Positions 53,655 to 64,000 of a stretch of DNA of 64,000 nucleotides are shown here, one piece after another. Origin of the DNA: Setoptus koraiensis (taxonomy: Eukaryota > Arthropoda); contig CM106585.1 of NCBI GenBank assembly GCA_048013815.1, positions 22,072,001 through 22,136,000 of the forward strand. The letters run 5' to 3'. Both the position numbers and the translations under genes were made by a program. The notes beneath the pieces were generated by a model that saw only the letters and a program-made list of their open reading frames with translations, was not told the DNA's origin and made no database searches. Positions within the stretch are counted from its first letter, which is position 1; each line of letters opens with the position of its first letter.

Positions 53655-56600
53655 GCCCTCAAGTGTACAAGTACAGCTCCTGCATGGACTAATACGCTTC
53701 GATTGGCCGAGATCGAGTTTTTGCTTATCCACTTGACAAGATTTTGTATTTTCACGCCAAGCACTCAAATCCATAGTAGGTAGACTGCTGCAAGGAATTC
53801 TCGGATTTCTGCAAATGACAATCCCATGAGGGATATCATCAAATTTGTTGAGTTATTGGAAGAGAAGTTGCGACAAACGATTAGTTAATTTTTCGTGCGA
53901 AGTCAGACAACAAATGTTAATACAGAACAATTTCTTACAGGTAATGATCGCTTATGTCCATGGCGTTCTTTTGTATGGCGTCTATAGAGTCTGATTGTTC
54001 GCAAAACACTTTTGCCAGAGTCATCTTTCTTATTTCGGCCAATTGGGCAGGAGTGAATCTTATCCAAGGATTGTTTGTCTCATGCCAGAATCTATCACAG
54101 CGCTTCAATCTTGAGAATTGCATACCAATAATGCATCCGAAAGTCGGTCCTGTTCATAGTTTTGTAGAGACATTTTATTTTTGTTAGTCAATGAGTTCAA
54201 GTTATTACATCATACTATGATGATCATAGTGAGAACCTAAACAGGTTATGGTGGGGTCAATATTTCAACTTACCAATTATACCACCGTGTACAGGTGTCT
54301 CACTCATACCTGCGCATATGGGAAGATGAACGATGTTGTAGATGGAGGAAATAATTAGCAAAGAATATTCAGAATTAATTAGTCTTTTTGCACTATGTTA
54401 CAAGGCATTATAGAGAGAAAAAGTTTTGTATACTAACCTCCGGGGAAAAGGTCTATGTCGTCGACAGATCTGAACAGGTAAAAAGCAGCAATTAGAGGGA
54501 TGTTATTTGGTGGTTAGTTTTATAGCTCTTGAGTCCAGAGTCTTAACACTCGGTGACAATTTAAATATCCATCAAGTACTTACTCATATAGCGATGCAAG
54601 ACGTTTAACCAGTTTCACAGGTATCTCGGTGGTGAGATCGTCGAAAGTTTTCGCTTTCGTTAAATTGCATTTTACTCTGTAGCTGTTATAACTGGCTATG
54701 CCGTGATCACGCGCTCGTTGTATGTTCAAAGATATAAGATCCATGCCGGAAAATGGTTGTTTTGGCTTCTCGAACAGGTGATTTGTTAGCTCTTCTGTGA
54801 TGGCATTGTCCAGAGTCTCAATGGGTGCAGAAACGATTCCTCTCAGTATAGAGTCTATCAAATTGGCTGTGTACAATTATTGTAATAATTAAAAGTCAAA
54901 ATAGAGTTAAAACTTAGAACTTCAAGTGAGAAGGACGATTTTCTTCACGACTACTGATTGTACATAGACTTACGTTCTGTAAGGATCCTTTGTGAATTGA
55001 AAAAGGCCTTTCTCAGTTGGAATGGCTTGCTAACAGGCTTGTATTGTCTGTCTAGCAACGGGAAGGCACTCCTAATTAAACTGTGGCCCATTCGGAAAGC
55101 GGCTGCCGCGAACTCGGTAAATATGCTTGGACTGCAAGATTCGTCGTACCCGTCATAGTATCCAACTGTCGGGTATTTTGTTAAGTGAGAGACACATCAG
55201 GCGTTATTATCCATAGACAACAACATATATGCAGAATAGATACGAGTTTAAGGCGAATTTGTTACAATACTTACCGTTCTTTAGTATGAGATCATACTTG
55301 CTCATATAATCCAATCCCAATAGACGGGGCGCAAATTCATTGTAGGTGATTCGTTGATTTATCGCAGCGACAATACGCCTGCCATGTTGATACAACCTCT
55401 CGTCGCTCCAATGTTTATTGATTGCTTTCAAGCGGTCAACAATGGAGTTGTGCAGCCTCAAGAATACCGTATGTATGGCTGTTAAGCCGGGTTGTTCACT
55501 GGCCCGCTGATCGCCAGCATGAAAACATAATCCGTTTGGTGTGACACATTCAGGATTGGCGCGTGTTGTTGGCAAGATCTCTCTGTAGATAAGCGCTCCT
55601 TGATTCGACATGGGATGCTGCGAAGAATTGAGTCGACCGCCCGAGAAAGCTCGCAATGACTTAGCCTCACAATTGTCCGAGCCGTAGATGTTAGAGGCAT
55701 CGACGTAAGCTGTCAAAGCATTGAATTGTTGTCGTGGCCCGAGACCCGTTTGACCGTTCATACTGCGTACAAAATGCAAACATTTGGCCCCTTGCCCTGT
55801 CAATTCTTTGGCTCTTGCAGATTGAAAATAATAATCATTGTCGGGTATTCTAATAGGCAGACAATCTCTATGTACTGACCTCTGTGAGTCGCATGGGCTA
55901 CAATCTAACAATGTGCCATCTAGCGCCACTGAGAAAGGTGTCCGTGTTAAATCGTGATCTACACCAAATTGTCCAAATTGCATCAGAGCCAGTGAATATC
56001 TAACGTGAAAATGACTCTTGTCCTCGTGCATGGTTGTTGAAATAGCACGAGCTGATGGTAGCAGAATTCTTTGCGGTACATCTTGATTATTGGGTCCGGT
56101 TAATAGTAAAACGCTATGTTTTCTTGGCACACTTAGACCATCATCATAGGCATTTGGCAATATTCTGTCCAAGGGTGTAAAGCTTTGGCCAAATTTAGGA
56201 TTATTTAAATTATTGCACCAACCGGTAATAGTTCTAAATGGCGTTGTATGATCACATGGATAGACATTGTCGTCGTCCTGACAATCGGACGACACGCTGC
56301 TAGTTGGCTGGCCCCCGAACACTGTGGATGACGACGAGGGTCTGACACGATCCGAATCTGATCCGTCAGAGTTATTGTCCAAATCGGTTCGGCCTCTCAC
56401 TGACGTGGGTCGCCTTCTTGAGCTGGATCGTTGTTCGGGGGGCAAGAAAACTTCTCCGGCTGTTGCTATAAATTTGTTGAGACGCACACTCTCGCCGGCA
56501 TTCTCCAGTAGATTGTCCAGTTGAATGGTCTCCAATGATGACAAGAAATCTTTGATATCCGATTGAATGGATTGTGCAGCTTCGCGATCTCTGCCCTGTC

Positions 56601-59600
56601 TCACAAGCGATCGCACAACATCATTGGTGGCCAATTCAAATATCAACGATTGATTGTTGAGGCGCAACGCTTGTCTCTTTGGTCTCGGCAGGTACCTGTA
56701 GCCTGCATGGCCCCTACTGAATGTATGGTCTTTTGTGGTGCCCTCTAGAGCGGATCGTTTTGCTCTATCTTGATGTTCTTGGCGCTGCCTTCTCATGCTC
56801 ACTGTATCGCTGTAGGCCAATTCGTCTAATTGTCTCTTTGCTCTGCTTATGCTGCTCGATATTAATTGTGCATTATTAAGCCAAATCTTATGAGCATTTG
56901 CAATGGACGACTCTTGAATGTCGAGATCGCCAAGAAGAGCATCGTCAAACTGAAACTGTTGCGCGGAAGTGATGGGCTCTCTCCATTTGCTCAGATCGAG
57001 ATTGTTCATTGCCTTATTTGTGCAATATTGATAAGCATTGAGATATGGATCACTAGTTAACATTGGCAATGGTTGTATAAAGCTTATGCTGGCCTGACTA
57101 TTTCGGCATATCACCTTGGCCAATGAGGTCTGTCTTATTTGTTCCAATTGTTTCACTGTGAAGGCCGTTTCGGGCAAGTCATTCTCGAACCAATATCTGT
57201 CTCCGAATTTGATATGATAAAATTGTCTCGATAGTAGACAGGTGAATGTGGGGCCAATTGTTGCGCCGGGCAATGGATCTTCCATAATGGCCAAATAAAG
57301 ATCTATGTCGTGCACACTTTGATAGACCCTGCTTAAATGTTTGACCAGGTTGCCTGGCATCACTTGTGTGAGATCTTGCCATGTTTTGATTTGGGGCCTC
57401 AATTGGCACAATTGTCTCCATTGTGTGTATGATTTAAGTCCGTGATCTCTGCCCTGTTGGATGGTGAGCGCCACCATGTCGAGCAGCGGTGGCATTGTTG
57501 TTGCTGATGCATTGGCTTGTTGCTGTATCTTTGGCATATTTGTGGTCATGGTCATGGTGCCGTCTACCGGTTCCATGGCATTCTGTGACATCATGCCCAT
57601 GAGATACTGGCTGAATTTGTTCTTTTTGTACAGATCCGAGGCGTCCATGAATGTGTCCGCCAGCGACGTCATGCCCAGCATCTCCAATCTGTCGCTGTAT
57701 TTCTCCAATGCCATGGGTATAGTGGAGTAAATAAGCGGCAGCACGGCAGTGGCCACCTCGTTGCTCATGGCCGCGTTCAATTGAGGATCATACAATTGAT
57801 TGTATCCCTGTGATAAAACGGTTAAATTAAAACGTTGCATAATGTCGTCGCCGATAATAGAGGGCAAGAATTCCTGGTACGTGATGTGTTGCAATTGCGC
57901 AACAACAATCCTACGCGCCTCCTCGAATATCCTCTCGTCTGTCCAGTGTTTGTTTAATTGCGACAATTTGTCCGCTATCTGGTTGTGCTCTCTGAACCAG
58001 ATGGTGTGCATCATGGCCAGGCCTATATTTTCGTTGACTCTGTCATCGCCGGATAAAAAACATTTAGACGGCGCATTTTGACCGTTGCCCGAATTGCCGG
58101 TCACGCTGCCAGAGGACGCCACCTTCATCTTGGCCATAGAGCGACAGTCACGTTCCATTGTCATTATATCTGCAGAATTTGTCACTGTCTGCTGCTCGCC
58201 GCCGCTCGCCGATCCTGCGCCCGCAGTTCCAAACAATTCCGGCGCCTCATTGGCGCTTGAGTGCGACCAGCTAACTGCAGGCAACAACTCAACAAACTGC
58301 TGCTGCTGTTGAGCTGAATTAGCCTGTTGCTGCTGCTGGTGTTGCTGTTGCGAAAGGGATAATCGCTGGCTTCTCAGGCGGCCCCCAACGAACGTACGCA
58401 ACCTATTCATCTGTTGCTCACTGGAACCATATATCACCGATCCGTCCAAATAACTGGTCACCTGATTCAGCTGGTCGCGCTGGCCCAGATTGCAGCCCAA
58501 GCGAATGGCCGGCATGGAGCGCACGTAATCCAGACAATAATAGCCGTTGTTATTGATGTCTGCGTACTCAATGGGATAACACTCAGGATGTGAGGCCACC
58601 TCATTGCGTTCGTTATCATTGGACAGCGGACAGCAACGGAGGCGCGACTTGGCGTAGCCCGTATATTGACCAATTTGGGCCAAATCGTGGAATATAAATT
58701 GACCAAAGAAGCTCGTCATTGTGGTCATATGTGAATGCTGGTTTCCAATCAATTGATCGCCGCCATTTGGCGATTGTGTTCTGGTGCCCAAGCCACCGCC
58801 CGTCGATTGGTAAATGGCCAATGACACCGCTCTACTGGAGGGCAATTGATGCAACGATTGAGCACTGACCGATATCGGTGTCTTTGAGGCGCCCGCGGGC
58901 CGGCTCACGTGATCCTCGTATTTGGCAGGGGTAAATCTCACTAATGGACCGAATGCTGAGCCCCAATCGGGATTTTGGACATTGTTGCAGTGACCACTCA
59001 ATGAACGGTAACGACCCGCCGAGCAGGTGTGTATTTTGGAGGCCTTTTGGCACGTCTTGCCCAAGCTGGTTTGTTCCACGCTAATTAGGGGCAGACCGCG
59101 CAATATCTGGGCCCGTTTTAATTTAAATTGTTTGCTCAGTATGCGCGTTGTCTCCTCGCTTATAAGAGCCTGATTTGATTGATTTAAAGCTATGGGATTC
59201 AATGATGGCTTGTGAAACATTGAACTCACTAACCAGGCAGTGCTACCGGGAACCTGAATGTGTCTGTTGTCGTACAATTTCATCTCTAGAGTGTCCCTTC
59301 TTGTATTAATGTTTGCCGTTGCTTGCTTGATAGAGTTGGCCAATTCCCTTTTAGTTATAACAGGCATACTTGAATGGTAATCAAACGGTTGTTGCAACAA
59401 TAATGAATCGTCGTCCAACTGATCACTGTGGCCAGCGCCGGTACTGTCCGCCAGAGCGGCCAGGTCCGAGCTCGCCGGTTCGGAGCTGGCAACAAGTGAA
59501 GTCGATTCAATTGATGTGGACGATGCCGAGGTTAGGAGGTCATCCGAGTTGCTATTGGGCGTATTCTCAGGATTCAGTCTTGAGGGAAAATTAAATATAT

Positions 59601-60282
59601 CATGCAAAGATGTAGGATTGTCACCATTTAACACTAGATGATTATTTCTGTTTGTGTGGGTCTGTTGGTTGTGTTGTTGTTGCGTTGATGGCAGTATTGT
59701 ATCACATTGGACACCAACAGAGCCAGTAACAACAGCAACAACAATGGGCACTATTATTACGGCGGCCAAAATGTTTGCGAAAATTGACGCTGATGATGTA
59801 ATTTTTTTGCCGCACTTATTATTAGTGATGCTGTTGTTGTTGTTGTTATCATGCTGTCCGTTAATGTTGGGCATTATTGTTGTTCCAATAACAGGAATAG
59901 ACTCATCGTGTTGGCAACAATTGAGAGATATGTCTGACTTGATTCTTCGAGTTTCGTCTCGATTGACCCGCATCATCATGCTGAGCAAGTGGCGACCAGC
60001 GTCGGCCACTTGTTGTCGATGCTGTCGTTGGCGTATTTGTTGTGACACTGTTTTAACGCCAGCAGCAATTGCAGAAACATTTGTACTATTGGTTTGTGTG
60101 TGAGAACTTGTTCGAGAGATAGTATTTCGCGGGAGCCTTCGGAGACCGTTGGCGCGGTTGGCCCGAGCGGGCCGTATATTTGAATTTAACTTTGGCGACT
60201 TGATCAATCTTGACATAGCGTCATTGCTTATTTGGCAGCTATTAGTTAAGCAATGGTAGGGATAAATATCATCGGGTAGCAT
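53655..60282 (-). CDS. Double-domain animal haem peroxidase, membrane-anchored
   Basis: Seven exons join in frame to 1972 codons: 60282-55275, 55165-54974, 54866-54584, 54469-54438 (32 bases), 54309-54274 (36 bases), 54149-53939 and 53808-53655; a further terminal exon is needed. The ATG at 60282 is the first in frame. Residues 166-190 are a membrane segment (IFANILAAVIIVPIVVAVVT) after a long basic N-terminus, suggesting a type II anchor with the rest outside the cell. Peroxidase domain 1 covers about 390-1110 with a Gln-rich insertion. Domain 2 starts near 1340 (VYPCDHTTPFRTITGWCNN) and ends LPTMDLSAWRE, then a CRSCTCTLEG tail. Domain 2 keeps distal DHD, RASEQ, proximal FRMGHSLI and LNIQRARDHG. 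Domain 1 has FHD, RVNEN, but Tyr for the proximal His and TIQQGRDHG. The linker has three RxKR sites. It resembles the dual-domain peroxidases of other arthropods (such as fly CG10211, from memory). Confidence 0.9.
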
Positions 60283-63200
60283 GATTACGACTGAAGCATC
60301 GTTTGTATGGCTCGTTGGTGCACACGAAGCTGAATGCGTACGTCGGATGTTGATGATTTCTGTTGATGTTTCACAATGGTTCACCAATGATGATCACACA
60401 ACTCTTAGCTCTTGGTGGCTTCGCTTAAATCAATTGAGCGTCTCAATTAATACTTATCGACTTATTGATGATCAATTTGGTGTGTGGCTCGTGTGTCGCG
60501 GTTAAATCTTATTGATAAACTTTCAGTGGCAACGATCAAAACACATGGCGCCGGGCTGAGCTGCCGACTGCGTCGATGACAAATTATCAGACGCTTTTTT
60601 CTTCTTCTTCTTCTAAAAGAATTCCAATCATTCACCTGTTGTCTGCCTATTGAATGGATCACGCCAACGAGACCTTGATGAGCGAGTGTCGGAATAAAAG
60701 TATAAAGTTTACACAACAACGACGACGAGCAACAGCAACAGCAACGGCAGCAACAACAACAACAACAGCAACAGCAGCAGCGTCAATAACGACGTCGAAT
60801 GCACGCAAGAACCTCAGAGTCGTTGCTGTCTGGAAAAATTGAGTGTGTCTAGTCAGTTTGAACGGATTGGATGATTGTTGCAATGTTAGATCAGTATTGC
60901 AGGTGTTTCTGTCATTACTGGTACAATAAAATAAATTAGGTGTGTCGGTTGTTGACTAATGCTGACTATCACTGCCGTATTAGCTTGATGTTTTAGCCAA
61001 ATTGAAAACCGCTGAATGCTAACTATGGTTCAGCGCCGGTGTTTGTGTGGTCGTTTAGCGGCTTCTCATCAGCTCTTTGGGATGTTATGGGATATCGGAT
61101 ATTAGCTTGATATTAGCTGGATATGTTTGTTTGTTTGTTTATTTGTAGTTATTATTAGTATTTCGATTCTGTGTGTGATTTCAGTCGACGACGATGAAGA
61201 TAGCGCGAAGAAATGATGATATGATAGGCATCTGGTGCTATCAAAGTAGACGTTTGTGTGTATGTGCGGCACTTTTATTAATTTGACATTGAAATTTTTG
61301 TTCTTGTAACCTGACTGACTGAAACAACAACAACAGCGGCAGCAGCAACAACAACGACGACGACGACGACGGCATCATCACCATCAGCGCCAGCAACAAC
61401 AGCAACAATAGTGGTACTTATGATGATGATGATGGTGGTGGTGGTGCTGGTGGTTGCGAATAACAACTTGTTGTTGCCGAGCTAGCTTGATAATAAGCGC
61501 ATGCAACACTATCTGGTTGTGCGACGCCAACTGCTAATTATACCGCTTCTTCTTCTTCTTCTTCCACTTCTTTGCCTGGCATAACTTTGACTTTCGTGTT
61601 CGTTTTCGCTCTCACTTTCACTTTCACTGGCTCAGTTTGAGTTTAAATCTCTGAGTTTTAAGTCTCTCGCTCTGAGTTTGTTTGTGTATCCAAATATCCA
61701 CTCTCAACATTCTTACTGTGCATTCGACAACTGAGCTGCTGCCCTCTATCATGCTCGCCACTAGATAAGCGAGTCGACAGGTGAATTGCAACGCGCCTCT
61801 GTCAGTGTATCCAGTGAGCGATGATCTAACTTCGCAGCGGCACATCTCCTCGACTGTTGGCACCAGCCAGCAGATTAAAATTCCTATTACCGCTGCTGCT
61901 GGCTATGCCCGACCATCTCCGACTGTGCCTGCCCATACCTAGATATACCTAGACATACCTAGCCTTACATTGGCTCGCCATGATGGCCGAGCAGCATGAT
62001 AGCTGCCGGATTATTGCCCGCTGCCGGGGACCCTACAAACAAACAGACAAACGAACGAACGACGAACGAGCGAGCGAGCGAACGACGAACGAGCGAGCGA
62101 ACGAAACAAAATAACGCAAGCCAGCCAACCAAATTATATCTGGTTACGAGCCAAGTCGCTATCAGGGGAGATCCGCTGAGAAGCTACTGCCTGCGAGACA
62201 ATAATATCTCTTGTTGCGTTAGACGTTGTTGGTGGAGGCGCAATGGACACACTGCGCGCTGTCTACGAGACTCTGCCGCTGTTGTTGCTGCGCCCTCCTT
62301 GGGGGTGGCGCCCAGCTCGATGGGAGTCGCCCCGTCGGCAAGCCGGCTGCCACTTGTTGCCAGTGCTGAGAAACAATCGCTAATGTTTGTTTTAAGCGGC
62401 CACTGGCGCGAATAATCAGCAAACAACAAGCGAATTCGCACCACGATCGAGAAGAACGAGCGTCTATTCTGCGAGCACGAGCTACGCTATCTCTCTCGCA
62501 ATCTCGGCTCTCAATCTCGCAATCTCAGCGCTCACATCGTACCAGTGTCTCGCTCTTGCATCGCTCAGCCTGACTATACTCAAACTGTGGGCCGCGAAAG
62601 AACGAGCAGCCTCGAAGCCGAGTATTATCCGAGGCTTGCAAGCTGCAACAAACACCGTGTGTAGGCTTGCCGGGCCGCGCAATACGCGCCCTGGCTCGTC
62701 TCAGAACGCGAGACGCCCGCGTACCTGAGCCAACCACTTCCTTTTACGTTCTGTCGACGTTATGGGGACATGCTCGCAGAAGACAAACGCTTGCGATATC
62801 GCAGTGTCTCGCTCGACTCAGCGGGGGCGACAAACCCGCCACCGGCCGACACACAGGTGAGCTGAGACGAGAATAACAATGGAGCGCGAAAATACTTTTG
62901 TGCGATGCTTTTGTGCGATACTTTTGTGCGATACTTTTGTGAGACAGGGCCAACAAGACACGCAGACAGTTGTTTCAGTCTGACTTTTGATCGTTCGTTC
63001 GGGTCATTTCGACAACGGCCGCGCAGATACTGCGACAAGTTGGCGAAACAATTGCCGACAATTGTAATTATTGTGTTATTCTAATTCCAATAATTCCGCG
63101 TCGTTGTTTGTCTGTCCGACCGTCGAGTCGGCTCACGATTACATATTCGGCTTGTATGCTATTTATCATATTGGCACTTATATAACTTTATATCAGTCTC

Positions 63201-64000
63201 GCTTCTGATTAGCTCTTGTGGGCGCTCATTAAGTTTAAGTGAGCAAGTTGTTGTTGCTGCCGCCGCCACCATCATCATCATCTAGAATCATCGTCGTAAA
63301 CGGCGCCCTGTAAGTGCCGGCCGGCGAGATAATGAGAAAGTTGTCAGTGCCAATTGCATTATAGATCAAGAGAGACTGTTGGCAGCGGCCAATCAGCTGG
63401 TGTTGGCCGGCGCTTAAAATTGAGAATTGGTTCGTTGATTAGTCTGCAGTTACGTTATCATTACGTCACTTGTGACTGTTGTATTGAACGAACACAGAAA
63501 CTCTTAAAACGAATGAATTCATTTATATTTCAAACTGACACTACAGTTAAACTAACGGACGTGCTCTATCTCATCATGCAAAAGCATAACGTTCGCCCAT
63601 GACGTTTGCCCAGCTCACCTGTGTGTGCTCGCTTGTATTTGCGGATAGTTGAGAATGCAATCAACATTGTCCATGGCTCACTCATCTCGCTCTGTTGTGT
63701 TGGTATAAAATATAAAATAAGCCAGTTTGAGTTTATCTCTTTCTTCTTCGTCTTCACCTGCGACTCTCGTGTTGCTCTATCCTGAGCGCTTATTCCAGCT
63801 TGGCCAGCGACCAGCAGCGTGCAGTATGAATTGTTCTCACCACAGTCTGTGCATATTGTATATGTGGTTGGATAAAAAGAGACAGATCAAGCGAGAGAGA
63901 GAGAGAGATCAAGTTTATTGCATAATGAGAATAATAATAATCACACACATACACACACTAAACAGTGCGCTGATTAGGCCTGTCGCATGTCAATGATGCA
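60283..64000. other. Peroxidase upstream region and right-hand spacer
   Basis: 3.7 kb with no supported gene. Contains CAA/CAG tracts (60717-60780), CAA/GAC runs near 61325-61372, GAAC/GAGC repeats (62048-62105), a GC-richer patch at about 62150-62860, and a 13-base tandem repeat (62892-62943). The overlapping frames in 61990-63040 on both strands are by-products of the lower AT content. The peroxidase promoter is presumably near 60300-60700. Confidence 0.5.
62892..62943. repeat. 13-bp tandem repeat, four copies
   Basis: ATACTTTTGTGCG occurs four times in a row with single changes (ATGC in copy 2, GTGAG at the end of copy 4). Confidence 0.9.

Noticed and set aside
55207-55274. Extension of the large peroxidase frame to a stop at 55207
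   Set aside because: The frame passes a GTAAGT donor at 55274 and then loses similarity; splicing to 55165 continues the peroxidase domain in phase.
59654-60103. 149-codon plus-strand frame within the peroxidase first exon
   Set aside because: Antisense of the N-terminal coding sequence; Cys/Leu-rich by codon complement only.
1-64000. Search for reverse transcriptase, integrase, transposase, capsid or envelope-like proteins, long terminal repeats, CRISPR arrays, rRNA and tRNA
   Set aside because: No convincing match by eye in any frame; simple repeats and short inverted repeats are the only repetitive sequences seen. Small or highly decayed copies could be missed.

Overview
The window is nuclear DNA of an intron-poor, moderately AT-rich arthropod. 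The gene set is metazoan: a Mediator subunit, protein 4.1/coracle, a KCTD5/insomniac BTB protein, animal haem peroxidase, FoxC-like forkhead, TRAF-like RING protein, FMO and spermine synthase. Introns are short with GTAAGT-type donors, homopolymeric Gln/His/Asn stretches are long, and very large single-exon genes occur (MED13, 2108 codons). A chelicerate, most likely an acariform mite, is my inference. I see no bacterial, CRISPR, tRNA, rRNA or transposon-protein signal.

Layout. 1-312: 5' end of an unrecognised gene leaving the window (-). 1861-2988: GET4 (+). 4881-5846: three-exon secreted Cys-rich protein (+). 6920-10896: FoxC-like forkhead gene (+) with an intron inside the forkhead box. 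10897-17503: long non-coding stretch with one possible orphan exon. 17504-23830: intronless MED13 (-). 26765-27391: KCTD5/insomniac (+), tail to tail with 27502-30190, a five-exon RING/TRAF-zinc-finger/coiled-coil gene (-). 32756-35013: coracle/4.1 (-). 36871-37813: two-TM protein with PPxY motifs (-). 40572-41861: spermine synthase (+). 41877-47740: tandem array (-) of a secreted or type I membrane protein family I cannot name, with two long members, one shortened member, one signal-peptide-only remnant and five copies of one promoter module. 48025-49662: FMO (-). 53655-60282: double-domain haem peroxidase (-), reconstructed here from seven phase-consistent exons including two microexons. 60283-64000: non-coding.

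The genes do not form one pathway; most are ordinary single-copy genes separated by 1-6 kb of repeat-rich spacer. Two regions stand out. The first is the tandem array, whose duplicated promoters (TATA box plus an upstream MEF2-like AT box) outnumber its genes. The second is the double peroxidase: its first domain has lost the distal Asp, the proximal His and the Asn of the haem pocket, its second keeps them, and the linker between them carries three furin-type RxKR sites. Several perfect inverted repeats in the spacers (best: a 36-bp palindrome at 39441-39476) have no gene explanation.
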